A program made the translations under genes and the position numbers. A DNA stretch of 64,000 nucleotides from Hyposmocoma kahamanoa. Lineage: Eukaryota > Arthropoda > Insecta > Lepidoptera > Cosmopterigidae. The notes under the pieces are model-generated. The model made no database searches. It had not been told where the DNA came from and saw nothing but the letters and a program-made list of their open reading frames with translations. The stretch is from NCBI RefSeq assembly GCF_003589595.1, contig NW_020653337.1, positions 6,094,217 through 6,158,216 on the forward strand. The letters run 5' to 3'. How positions within the stretch are numbered: position 1 is the first letter of the stretch; the number at the start of each line of letters is the position of its first letter. Below are positions 33,955 to 43,957 of the stretch, in pieces.

Positions 33955-34075
33955 TATTGATACAAAGATCGAACAAAGACAAAGAAAAATATAGATCTGA
34001 TTGGATTCGAACCAGCGACTTTTTTTGGCCAAATCGAGTCTATCGCTCTCCCAACTGAGCTACTCTTCTATTGCG
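33955..34075 (-). repeat. SINE-T copy with clear tRNA-like head
   Basis: The minus strand reads 'GAGTAGCTCAGTTGGGAGAG' (A box) and 'CTGGTTCGAATCC' (B box), spaced as in a tRNA, then the tail 'TTCGATCTTTGTATCAATAA'. The anticodon region is a run of A and does not fold as a tRNA, so this is a SINE and not a tRNA gene. Confidence 0.75.
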
Positions 34076-34091
34076 TAATAGCACTTTGTAG

Positions 34092-34868
34092 TAGAGGTGG
34101 GTAATAAATAACGTCACGGTGAAAAAATCACGGTGACCAGCCGACCGTTTCCTCTTACTTTTACTGGGTGCTCCTACAGGTAGGAGCACGAGGACATATA
34201 TATCCTTTTGGTCCTACCAGTAAGAGTAAGCAAGTGATCGATGTATGTTATCAATTCTCTAAGCTTATCAGCCGTCAAATAGTGTCACCGTGACTTTTTA
34301 CGAAAGAACTGCGTTCCAAAAGTGGATTCAAAATTACATAGGTTGTACCTCCGTTCCACTTACCGTCTCTCTCTATCACTCACATCACGGCATACTACGC
34401 ATTTTACAAACAAAATCATGGGTGATCTCCATTCTGAAGAGACTAGTGACTGCGCTATTCATTATAGTTCGCATTTATTTTTCATTCAAAATTATATTCA
34501 AAACTATTCATAATAAGAAATAAAATTTAAAAATAAAAGCAATCCAATCATTTTTGTACAAACCAATTGTACAAAATGGATCCCAAATAATTACAACGCC
34601 GCACGTCTTATTGACGAATAACGCGACAGACCTAAACCTGTAAAACTGTGAAGGTTATTGCGGATCCACTTTTCAAATGGAATTAAACGTTATTTCGAAT
34701 TGAGTAAATAATAACGACTAGCAAGAAAGTAGCCGCTTCCCGAAACCGTACATCGTGATGTAAGTAACAGGCGTGACAAAATCACGGTGATTTGTCACTG
34801 TGATTTTTTGTAACTAGAACTGTAGTCACAGTGATAGAAATGTAACGTTTTTCCTGCTACCCACTCTT
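34092..34868. mobile_element. Possible hAT-like non-autonomous element
   Basis: Left end TAGAGGTGGGTA and right end TACCCACTCT are roughly inverted. Both sides carry repeated 'TCACGGTGA' words near the ends (34115-34135; 34772-34840). A 10-bp-arm hairpin (GTGCTCCTAC AG GTAGGAGCAC) sits at 34168-34189. No 8-bp duplication is visible, so the boundaries are provisional. Confidence 0.3.
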
Positions 34869-35824
34869 CAGGACACCAGAATGCTCGAAAGGTAGTTCAC
34901 GAACAGAAGCATCACACGCCGGATAACATACTGTTTGTCAAAGTATATCTACTTATACCCGTGCCCATATCTACTTTGCAGTCGACGTCTTCTAGAAGAT
35001 ACTTGTGAAGATGCCTGAATTGATTGAAAAATTTCATAATCGATATACACAAAGAAAAATTCCTTCCTTCCTCCTCAAAACAGCGTCTATTGCCTTACCG
35101 TGGCTACCTCTCTTACCTGACTGTATCTTTACCATAAACAACTTTATAAAGATTGTAACTTTAAGCATGCATTACACTGCTCGTCGTAGTAACGTGATAG
35201 TGTTTATAGTGTCCGTGGTTTTCATAAAAGTAAAATAAAACTTTGTCGTCGAGTACCTTTTACCTTTACGCTTTTGAAACATGATAAGTCATTCAAGTGG
35301 TAGCTCGAATTACCGAAATGTGTCTACTGAAAGGGACGGCGTTTAATGTTGCCTTCAAATGTTTTCAGGAAATTGTATCCTGTTATATTTTCTTTCATAA
35401 AAAAACTAATCCATTATTTCACGAAAAACAAAACAGAAAATTCGTTAGCATTATCAACCAAAAATATGAAGTTGTAGCAAGATGTTAAAATCAGTAACTT
35501 TCCAACAGGAAATGAACGAACGTAAGAATGCCGTGACTGGAATTTTGTGAAAAAATTTTATTCGAACTTGAGGCATTTCACAATGTCTTGTGAAATAGTA
35601 AAATTTCTGAGATTCAATTTCCAATGTTAGGAACAGCCAAATGAATTTAAATTTATTTTCATTCTCTACATTAGTTTCTATTCTATGCTTCCTGTATCTA
35701 AGATTTTTAACGATAAAAGCTTCGCAAACCAAAGAAAAACGTTGGTCTGTGAATGCAATTGATTAAGGTCTCTATGTTATATGTAAGTGCTAATACTAAA
35801 GTACAATTGGTGTTATTATTAGTA
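34869..35824. other. Unassigned sequence
   Basis: No family recognised. Confidence 0.35.
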
Positions 35825-35940
35825 CATAGATTGAACAAACACGAGGAAAAATTCCTTCCGTTAGGCTGGTCTCGAACCAGTGATTACAGTCGTCCGGGTT
35901 TGGCAAACAGTTGCAACAAATTAGTACATAAACATCATGA
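35825..35940 (-). repeat. SINE-T copy
   Basis: The minus strand has 'CACTGGTTCGAGACCAG' (B-box region) and the tail 'GGAAGGAATTTTTCCTCGTG'. Confidence 0.6.
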
Positions 35941-35983
35941 TATTCCGTAAAATAAATATATTATAAAGTGCAATTGTCACAAA

Positions 35984-36150
35984 TCGATCCGGCCGGATTC
36001 GAACCGACGTCTTCCAGCAATCCGTGCCAGACCCTATCGAATCCGGCCGGATCGAAGGAATTTTTTCTAAGTGTTCGATCTTTGTATTAATAATTATGAC
36101 AAACTAATGGGTAATTTCACAAAAACTAATTGAGTATCCATTCAATACAA
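35984..36150 (+). repeat. SINE-T, two heads in inverted orientation
   Basis: A minus-strand head fragment (35984-36037) is joined to a plus-strand copy (36038-36150). The shared word TCGATCCGGCCGGATTCGA occurs at 35984-36002 and as its exact complement at 36038-36056. The plus copy runs on into the normal SINE-T tail. Confidence 0.6.
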
Positions 36151-37064
36151 ATTTAATTAAAGTTAATAGCGACATCTCCAGCCAGGGCTGAACGAAAAAC
36201 TTTCGTAGATTTCTCACAGATGGCGCCACGGCTAAAAAGTCGTTGAAAAACCAAATACAAAGATACGAGAACCAAGCACATAGAACAATTCGTGAGGTCC
36301 GCTGGGTCGTTCCGTTGCTTAGTTGGCATTGGTCAGACTGGAAAACTGAAGTTGAGAGTTCATTTCAACTCTATGAGCTTCTTCTGCTCATCACGCCCGC
36401 CCCATTTTAGCACCGGACATCCAGACAAACGGTGGGAAATGAGAACCATCTCTTTTTTGGAGTCGGTTAAAAATAATGGATTCCCGAGAAAAACCTATTT
36501 ATTCCACACAAAGTTACATTGTTAGCAAAAAATGGTACCTATTTACCATTTCAGGTTGACTCTTAACTGAATCCTTCTGTAACACAAAAGAAAGTCAAAT
36601 AGATACTAGATCTCTTAAACGCTGACTTTAGTTTGATTAAGTGGTTAGGTTAAGTCTAACACAAGAATTTCATTAAAATACAGCTGCTGAAACATTTCAA
36701 AACGGACTCAAAGCAACCGACAGCTATTAATCTTCAGTACTAATCGGTCACTTTTAACTGAACTCAGTCTCTTGTACATCATTTCAAGCAGCTCCAATTA
36801 AGAACCGCCTTTGATTACGTTCGTAATTAACCATTTGGTTCTAGGAGTAAACATATGCGTGCACCGGGCGGTCATCTTCAGTACACGCATATGGTTAAAT
36901 CTTACGACCATTCGAGTTCTTACTATGTACATACAATGGCAACTGCGGCGTTCATGATATTACTATCTACCATTTCTTTTTTATTCGAAATGAGCGAATA
37001 TATATTGGCATTAACTCAAATTGCGCAATTTACGGAAGTTCTCGATTGTTATAATTATAAATAA
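36151..37064. other. Mostly unassigned sequence
   Basis: 36234-36310 shares about 70 bp with 19805-19875. 'CTCTTTTTTGGAGTCGGTT' at 36450-36470 is one end of a foldback 'GACTTC' repeat. 'CATATGCGTG' (36853) and 'CACGCATATG' (36885) are a 10-bp inverted pair. Confidence 0.35.
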
Positions 37065-37112
37065 AGTAATAGCTTAGAATAATAACGCATAGAAACCTAG
37101 CCCGCACACGCT

Positions 37113-37123
37113 AAGTGAGGCAA
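37113..37123 (+). promoter_or_regulatory. Left 11-bp internal inverted repeat
   Basis: AAGTGAGGCAA, partner TTGCCTCACTT at 38448-38458. In Drosophila P elements an 11-bp internal inverted repeat acts as a transposition enhancer; the same role here is inferred. Confidence 0.6.
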
Positions 37124-37217
37124 GTTAGAGGGTTCCAAACGCGTCTCAGGAGCGCGCGGGCTGTTAGTGCTCAAGGTCATATTGCACCGCGAACAGCTCC
37201 AAAATTTTTTGCTAAAA

Positions 37218-37292
37218 ATGACGAAATGTGCGGCAAATGGGTGTAAAAATACAACAGACAAACAAAATAGACACTAACATCGCATTCCACAA
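37218..37292 (+). pseudogene. THAP-domain first exon of a P-type transposase
   Basis: The frame opens with ATG at 37218 and reads MTKCAANGCKNTT, the start of a THAP zinc finger (Met, two residues, Cys, four residues, Cys). An in-frame TAA follows near 37275. In the neighbouring frame the sequence continues as '...AFHK', matching the FH element of the THAP consensus, and meets a consensus donor GTAAGT at 37293. One base has therefore been lost or gained. Introns at this point are common in THAP genes. No later exon is recognisable. Confidence 0.6.
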
Positions 37293-37875
37293 GTAAGTAA
37301 TGCGTTTCAACTCATATTTTTATGTAAATATTCACTAAAACAGAAAAATAATTTCGCGGCAACAAGATACGAAAGTGTTGCAAAGTAACGAATTTTTTTT
37401 CTCCCCATTTTGCTATTCTGTATCAAAATAATTATATTACGTAAATTTTAGTGGTGCCTGTAATTTCGATTTATTTGCGCATTTTGAACTAATATTTACT
37501 CGAATAAACATTAAATGTTTTCGTTAACTCCTGTAAGTGATTGGGACACTTAATTATTTTATAATACTTTTAACGGCTCTGCGTTCATGCTTTATTGAAT
37601 AATTATTTATATTAATTTTATTTGAATTGGAGCACATATTGCAACAAATTTACAGTATATATTTGTTTCTACTATAGTGTTGGCACCACCAGTACAACTT
37701 TGATAGCTTATTATATGTCTTTCTTTTCGTAACTATTTTAGCGAAATATTTTATATATTTTATATTAAAATATTTTATTTTCTTAAAAGGGGAGCATTCT
37801 TAAGCGATTTTTTAATCTATTTTAACAGTTATTTTCTTTAATGTTTGCTTATGGCATTTTCGGTTTTAGGTTTCG

Positions 37876-38237
37876 AATATGGCACTTATTTCTAAATCCA
37901 AGATGGCGGGCGCGATTTTTCGAATAATGGCAAGTTGGGTATCGTTTTTGAGATGTTTGGGAATGTTGAATACAAATATGGGACTCATTTTTAAATCCAA
38001 GATGGCAAACACGACAGTTCAAACAAAAGCAATATTCGTAATGAGCACCCCCAAATACCTCGAAAACGATACCCATATTGCATTTATTTGAAAACTCGTG
38101 TCCGCCATCTTGGATTTAGAAATGAGTGCCATATTCGTCATGAGCACCCCCAAGTACCTCGAAAATGATACCCATATTGCATTTATTTGAAAACTCGTGT
38201 CCGCCATCTTGGATTTACAAATAAGTGCTATATTCGT
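37876..38237. repeat. 99-bp tandem array, head-to-head, inside the P-type element
   Basis: Two minus-oriented units (starting 37876 and 37975) meet two plus-oriented units (38032 and 38131), and a partial third begins at 38230; all spacings are 99 bp. Each unit includes 'CCGCCATCTTGGATTT' and 'AAATGAGTGCCATATTCG'. The plus units are about 95 percent alike, the minus units more diverged. The switch of orientation is near 38031. Confidence 0.8.
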
Positions 38238-38521
38238 TTTTCATCGACAAAACCGAGCATATCTGTAGGCACCTGATCGACATTGTCGGGCAAATCTGTA
38301 GGCACCTTTAACTTAATGATGAGTTAAGCAAGATACAATTTCCCCACTTTTGAGGGAAATGTTATTCCATGGCATCATTATTTGTATATTTGTGTGCGTG
38401 CCGACGAGCGTAGTTACAAGTTGCTTACGCCTACATGAATTTGGTTTTTGCCTCACTTGTGACAGTTCGTTTGATATGAAACTATCCTTCTATGCGTTAT
38501 TATTCTAAGAGTAATAGTATA

Positions 38522-38720
38522 AAAAAAACCGACCTCAAAGTTCGTGGAATTACATCTATTTGCCAAGTTTTATTTATATCGGTTACCGGAAAGTGCGCGC
38601 AAACTGATTCATCCCCTACTCAGCCACCCTTAGAAGTGGAATATTTTCTTCAAATTTAAATGGGACCACAACTCAGGTATCCCCTTTCCAACAAAAAAAG
38701 TGTTATCTAAATCTAAAAAA
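38522..38720 (+). repeat. Foldback 'GACTTC' repeat, truncated
   Basis: 'AAAAAAACCGACCTCAAAG', 'CGGTTACCGGAAAGTGCGCG' and 'CCCCTTTCCAACAAAAAAAG'; starts 12 bp after the P-type element. Confidence 0.6.
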
Positions 38721-38741
38721 CCAAATCAAGTTTAATTAGCA

Positions 38742-39412
38742 GTAGAGCCTCTTATGAGAGACTTCGTCCAGGAAAGTACTGCCACATTACATATTTCTGC
38801 CACCGCAAAGCTTAAATATGAGCATTACTGCGTTCCGGTCTTGAAGGGTAAGAGTGCTGGTGAATTTACAGGCACATGGGACTTGTCAAGTTATGTCTCA
38901 GGGTGACGGGCACAGTGGTAGTGCCCCTTTTTTTTTTTTTTTTTTTTTATTGCGACTCGACAAAATGACTGCACCGCGCCTGATGGAAAGTGCGAATACA
39001 GTCCAGAGATGAGAGTAACGGATGGAAAACACAAATATCTTCACTCCGTCACTATCATTTTGCCGGTCTGGCCAAATGCACTGGATGTACACCAACTGAT
39101 CCCTGAACGCGATTCGCAAAAGCGTTTCACTGTGGAGGGTTTTCCGCCGTGTGTACTGTGGTCGCTATCCAGTCGGCACAGAGCCTACCACAATGCTAAG
39201 CAGATGGACACTTGTGACGCCCTCGGTCGCCTCTTACGACCCCCACGGGCATGTATGGGGAGGCGACAATGTATTCTTAAGCCGTCGCCCCACGGCTAAA
39301 ATCCCTCGCATCTTAGCGATTTAAAGCTTTGAATGGCTCAGCAATTGCGATGGACAGGCGTGTCGCTTACCGCCAGGTGCACGACTTGTTCGTCCCGTCA
39401 CTTGATATCATA
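38742..39412 (+). repeat. RepA copy split by a retroposon
   Basis: The head and body (38742-38927) end at 'GTAGTGCCCC'. The copy resumes at about 39303 with 'CCCTCGCATCTTAGCGATTT' and runs to 'CCCGTCACTTGATATCATAA'. Confidence 0.75.
38928..39302 (-). mobile_element. Poly(A) retroposon inserted in RepA
   Basis: On the minus strand the unit ends in a 21-base A run (38928-38948) after 'CATTTTGTCGAGTCGCAAT'. Its 5' part has the 'GGGGGTCGTAAGAGGCGACC' block common in lepidopteran retroposons. CCCT occurs at both junctions, so a short target duplication is possible. No reading frame with family features. Confidence 0.65.
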
Positions 39413-40750
39413 AAAAAGATGCTAGTGAATTCAATCTCAATAAAAGCGGAGTGAAATCGGAGTTGGATTTTATTTAGCTGTCACAAAGTATATATTGTTT
39501 TTTTGAAGAGTGCAATCGTCAGTTGAAATGTTGTCGGTCTATTTTTGTTACACACTGTATGTCATAAAATGGAGCTCCAACCCAATGTAAGATCTGTTTA
39601 GTATTCCAAACACAATCAATAACAGTGAAGCAATAAACGGATTCAATAAAAACCCTATTAAGTTTACAAAGGGCATCAGTAATAATTTGTTCCAATGGCT
39701 CATTTTCCAAACGATAACGTTTTATTGCCTGATCCTGAACCACTTTGTCGATTCAGAATACCGTGTGGCGGTATTAAATGATAGGAAAGAACCCGTGTCT
39801 GGAAGAATAAATCGAATCGAATTAATAAGTGAAGAACACTTCTGTGTCGTCTTCACTAGAACTGAAATCGCCATAATAAAGTCAGTTATCAGATACAAAA
39901 TATTTTATGTCGCGATTCGAGAATGTAGGTGGCGTGCTCGATAAAAATGTTATCGAAGCTTACGTGCGAAGCTTCTTGATGTAGTCGATGGTTTTTGGCG
40001 TCTATTTAAATTGCACAATATACAGAAGAAATTACTCAGCCGTTAACCAACCGATGTGTGAAGCTCAAATTTCGAATTTCGATCCATGACCAGAGATAAT
40101 TGAGGTTGAAAAGTCACTACGATAAGTCAAAGACTTGCTTCTAGAAATCGACACTCCGCCAGCGTAAACATAATTTTGACCATATTGCCGCAGTCAGTTT
40201 AAGAAAATAATATAAGAAAAATTTTAAAGTTAATTTGTAATATATCAAACTTAAAAATTTAAAAAGCAACTTTGGAAAGTCTGATAACGCGTAATACCTA
40301 TAAAGTATAATGGACTGAAGACTTGGCTGTATGGTTTTAAACCCTTGCCTTTTCCTTAGCGGAAAAAATCAAAAGACAACACTATTAGGCAGTATGTCAA
40401 TTTACGTTCAGAAAAGAAAGGACATCGCACTAGGTGATTCACGCTCCATACTAAGGCGGTCATAAATACGTAACTCCGAAATTATTTTTTTTTTTTTATT
40501 TTATTACGTTAAAATATGATTAGGTAAACGTAAATTAATAAAATTATACATTTTAAAAAATATTTGACAATATTTAGGTGTAAAAATGTCTCGCAGTAAT
40601 TTTGTTTTTAGACGATGTATCTAAAACATTTTATACTGCGACTTTTAATGGTAAAACTGTGTAAATAATGATTATTTGTATTAACAATAACCACAAATGA
40701 ATAAATTAAAACAATAAAAATACATAAAAAAGTTCATTTTACAAAATACA
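39413..40750. other. Unassigned sequence
   Basis: No family recognised. The Transib left terminus should fall in or near the right half but could not be found. Confidence 0.35.
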
Positions 40751-40800
40751 AACAAAACACAAATTATACCAAAATACATTAAATCTCAACAATATTAACT

Positions 40801-43078
40801 TTAAATACATAACAAGTCTAATACAGCTTTTGACAGTACACCTTTTTTTTTAACAGGTAACTTTCGTAGACCTGTTATGAAGGGATCTGAATGAAGAAGC
40901 AGCCTATTTACTAAATCTGTGTTGGTCACAATGCGACTCATTTTACGCGTATGATTTTTTCTAAAAGACTTGATGTATTTGTTAGTCGCTTCAGCTGCTT
41001 CTTCAGACAACTCTCCGATTGACAACAAACCGTAATCTATAACATTAGCACCATGAATTAGAACTTTGTGAACGGAAGCAGGCATGTTATACCACGGATA
41101 CTCGGCAACTAACTGCCGAGCCGTCTCTAAAGCGAACTCTTCGAAGTTCGTCTTATTAATATTATATCCCGAATTTAAACATTGAAGGATGATCCAGCAA
41201 CGATCTAGGAGATCCTTCTTGATCCCAGTAATTTCAGCGGAAATTTCTGAATTCGAGAAAAACCGCCTGGCTGTATTACCATCGTTTGATGTTCCGCTTC
41301 CGCCACTTTTAGGCTTATCCACTATAAGCCCTAATCTTTCTCTAAATTGAGTCTGAACATATGATTTTTTTGCAGCAACAAGCATTTTGTCATTAGCGGA
41401 CCTAGCTTGCCATTTCCTAACATCTAACTTGTAGGTACGCGACATGAACAAAATATTCAAAAAAACGTATTAACGCGTGAAGAGGTGATAAACCAAATTC
41501 ATATTTACTCTCATCGACTTCCTTATTTAAACATTCGTCAATTTTGTTCATTTCACTGGGCAAGGCGTTACAAATAAAACATTTTGATGAAGAAACACCA
41601 CTAAGTGCATTACACACTTTACCATCTACCATAGTAAGTTGCAAACAATGAGTAATGCGATATTCGCGATCTTCTTCCTTGAAAACAGTAGGCTGCAAGT
41701 TCCTTATTTTATCTTTAAAATGAGCTTCTTCCTCAACTGACACTGCAGTCGATTCCTTCAAATATCGGAGGCGTATAGGACGACAGTATCGAGTTGATGA
41801 AGGACGAGGATTTTTCCACAAAACTACTGAATTTTCTTTGTTATCTGTTGTCAAAACAAGCTGAAGTGGCACATACGAAGTAACAAACAGGCTACTGTCT
41901 TCAAGAGTGGAGTCAGAAAAACACTGTTTATATTCTGAATGCCCTGTACTGCCATCGAAACCCCATTTCCCTATCAAAGATATCTTATCTAGAGACTCAT
42001 TAGGTACACTATCCAAAACATCTTTTTGAGACTTGAGAATCCGATTGGCAGTATGATCTAATAAACTTTGAAGTTCGACTTCGGCGGATGATTCTGTAAC
42101 AGTAATATCTGAAGGATAACAGTGTTTTTTAGATTCCACGACACTTTGGTAAGATGGGAAAATGGTTTTTGAAAACTTATTGTCTATAAATTTCTTTACT
42201 AATATATATATTGATGTCGAGTTAACTGAGCTTCAACAATGAGCGATAAAACTTCGCTAGAATCGATTTCAGGACAAGACAAGCTATCGGACGCATTGAG
42301 CAATGACTGTACAAGAGAAGGGTCTTGGTTAGACAAACTAGCCAATCTTCTCCTTTTTGTACGTTTACTGGTGTCGTCAAAGTTAATTCTCGGACGGCCA
42401 TGCGATGAAGAAGTTGATGGTTTAACTTCGTCAAAGCTCTGAGATACACGTAACTCAGTTCGCTGTACATCAATATTTTCAACGACATGCAGCCAATCTG
42501 AATATTTTTCTAAGAATTTAGATCTAGTACGATTCGACTTTGCCCAGTAGTGGGAAATTCGTTTACAAATATTCTTAATTTTAAGGCTTAAAGTCTCTAA
42601 ATCAATATTTTCGATGTCGTCAGAAAGGGATGATGTTTCGGTCAAAGTGCTCAGGACGTGTTGCATTTTTTCATTTGGATTACCCACTTTAGAGTGCCAA
42701 ATATCAAAAATTGTCATCCTCGATACAGAACATTTGAAAAATGTACCTAAAACAATATGAAAGCTGAACTTAAAAAAAAATTAAAAATTCAATACTATGG
42801 ACATGCATACTTTGACACCCCTTTAAGCCAAGAAGAGGCAGCAAGATGCAAATGAAACTTATAGCTCTTAATAAGGACATACTCCTTATTCAAAAACCAT
42901 ATACCTCAGGTGCAGCTCAGCGCAGCCAAAAGTTGTAGGTCTAAAGGAAATTAAGTTATGCCAAAAATTTTCACCAAAAAACTGCCTTCAATAAAAAAAT
43001 TATATAAAAAAAAATATGCATAAAAAAAATTAAAAAAAATTGATAATAAAAGTACATACCATGCTCTTGGATCTCCAT
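40801..43078 (-). pseudogene. Transib transposase (RAG1-related), two frameshifts, one probable intron
   Basis: A DDE recombinase of the Transib superfamily, the group from which vertebrate RAG1 derives. Three frames in order: 42199-42717 (N-terminal region with 'GRPRINFDDTSKRTKRRR'), 41417-42139 and 40801-41460. Hallmarks are 'KWGFDGSTGHSEYKQ' (first catalytic Asp, residue 62 of the second frame), 'MVDGKVCNALSG' (second Asp, 172), a C-x2-C pair (187, 190), an H...H pair (221, 232), 'GGSGTSNDGNTARRFF', 'YPWYNMPASVHKVLIHGA' and 'LSEEAAEATNK' (third acidic position, Glu157 of the last frame). The breaks sit in a TA run (about 42190-42200) and a GTAG/GTAC near-duplication (41431-41438). A consensus intron (43059 to 42747) would join a short first exon starting with the ATG at 43076-43078. 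Confidence 0.88.
42747..43059 (-). other. Predicted intron in the Transib gene
   Basis: Minus-strand donor CATG|GTATGT and acceptor TATTGTTTTAG|GTACA. Joining them keeps the frame open into the N-terminal Transib frame. The short first exon beyond 43060 is a prediction only. Confidence 0.45.
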
Positions 43079-43449
43079 GCTTTCACAACACGTAAACACT
43101 TGATTTGGAATAGTGACACTCAAAAACAAAGTGATTAAGTTTCGATGACTCACACGTGGTGATAATTAGTCTCGCGATGCGCTCACTTCCGATGCACAAA
43201 AGTGAATGATAACGTGACCTAATTACATTGATATTTATAGTTTTTGGAAGCTTGTTAACTAGTTACTAACTTAGTGAGTTGATCTAACCGGGATAAGCCA
43301 ATGATTTTTTTTGATTTATGGCCTATGGGGGAATCACAGTAGCCGTGTGTTCTTAGAGGATGTAAAAAAATAAATGCATGGCCATTTGATCTTATTTAAA
43401 AAAATCGATTAGACGTATACATTTGTAATTAGATAGACTTCAATGTACA
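43079..43449. other. Transib upstream region and unassigned sequence
   Basis: The right terminus of the Transib element should lie here or nearby. I saw no convincing CACWGTG-type end with a 5-bp GC-rich duplication. Confidence 0.3.
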
Positions 43450-43957
43450 CATCGAGTATATAACCAGAAATAAAGACGAAATGTCATTTAATTTGTTTGA
43501 AAACTATTCTGCCATATCATTACTGTGACAACTGCGCTTCGATTGGTTAGCCCGAGTTCGAAACAATTGACGGGTGTCGTCAATGGGTGTCGTCAACTGT
43601 TTCACTTGAAAACGACCAGTTAACTTGAGCTTTGCTATAATGGACGAAAATTACAAAATTACATATTTAATATTTAATTACTGATGAAATGTGATTCCGT
43701 TTGTTTTGTAATAAGATGTTTGCTGTTTTTCCCACACCACCAAATAGAACAGCGCAGCATTGTTAGAGATATTATCTTTATTACAATAAATACAGAATAT
43801 TTTTTGGAATATACGGAGACGTACACACAGGTCAGTAGTTGGCCTGTCTATATTTCAGTGCAAACGGGAGTCGATATTTATAAGAGCTGTATCGCTAATG
43901 TGTTACCAGGAATATACGGCTCTTATTTCGTCTCTATTTCTGGTTATATACTCGATG
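43450..43957 (+). mobile_element. ~510-bp MITE, copy 2
   Basis: Termini CATCGAGTATATAACCAGAA form an inverted repeat of about 33 bp with one mismatch (43450-43482 and 43925-43957). The interior aligns with 5027-5544 in reverse complement throughout. A 136-codon frame (43684-44094) overlaps it and is fortuitous, since it is not conserved in the other copy. Confidence 0.72.

Larger units (their letters stand above)
37073..38509 (+). mobile_element. P-element-superfamily non-autonomous element
   Basis: 1437 bp. The octamer AGTAATAG flanks both sides (37065-37072, 38510-38517). The termini are 22-bp perfect inverted repeats (start CTTAGAATAATAACGC). An 11-bp internal inverted repeat AAGTGAGGCAA lies 40 bp in from the left end and 51 bp in from the right. 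A THAP-type first exon follows the left end. The 8-bp duplication, terminal plus 11-bp internal repeats and the N-terminal THAP exon together match the P superfamily. The catalytic exons are absent; the interior is replaced by AT-rich DNA and a 99-bp tandem array. Confidence 0.82.

Noticed and set aside
34000..34075. Genuine tRNA gene
   Set aside because: A and B boxes are present, but the anticodon arm is a run of A and the acceptor stem does not pair; the SINE-T tail follows.
34092..34868. Firm hAT call for the TAGAGGTGGGTA-ended segment
   Set aside because: Flanking octamers do not match, so it is listed only as possible.
37876..38237. CRISPR-like array
   Set aside because: The 99-bp units are contiguous tandem repeats without variable spacers, in a eukaryotic transposon.
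43344..43360. CACAGTAG-type heptamer as Transib terminus
   Set aside because: It points the wrong way for a right end, and no matching left end or 5-bp GC-rich duplication was found.
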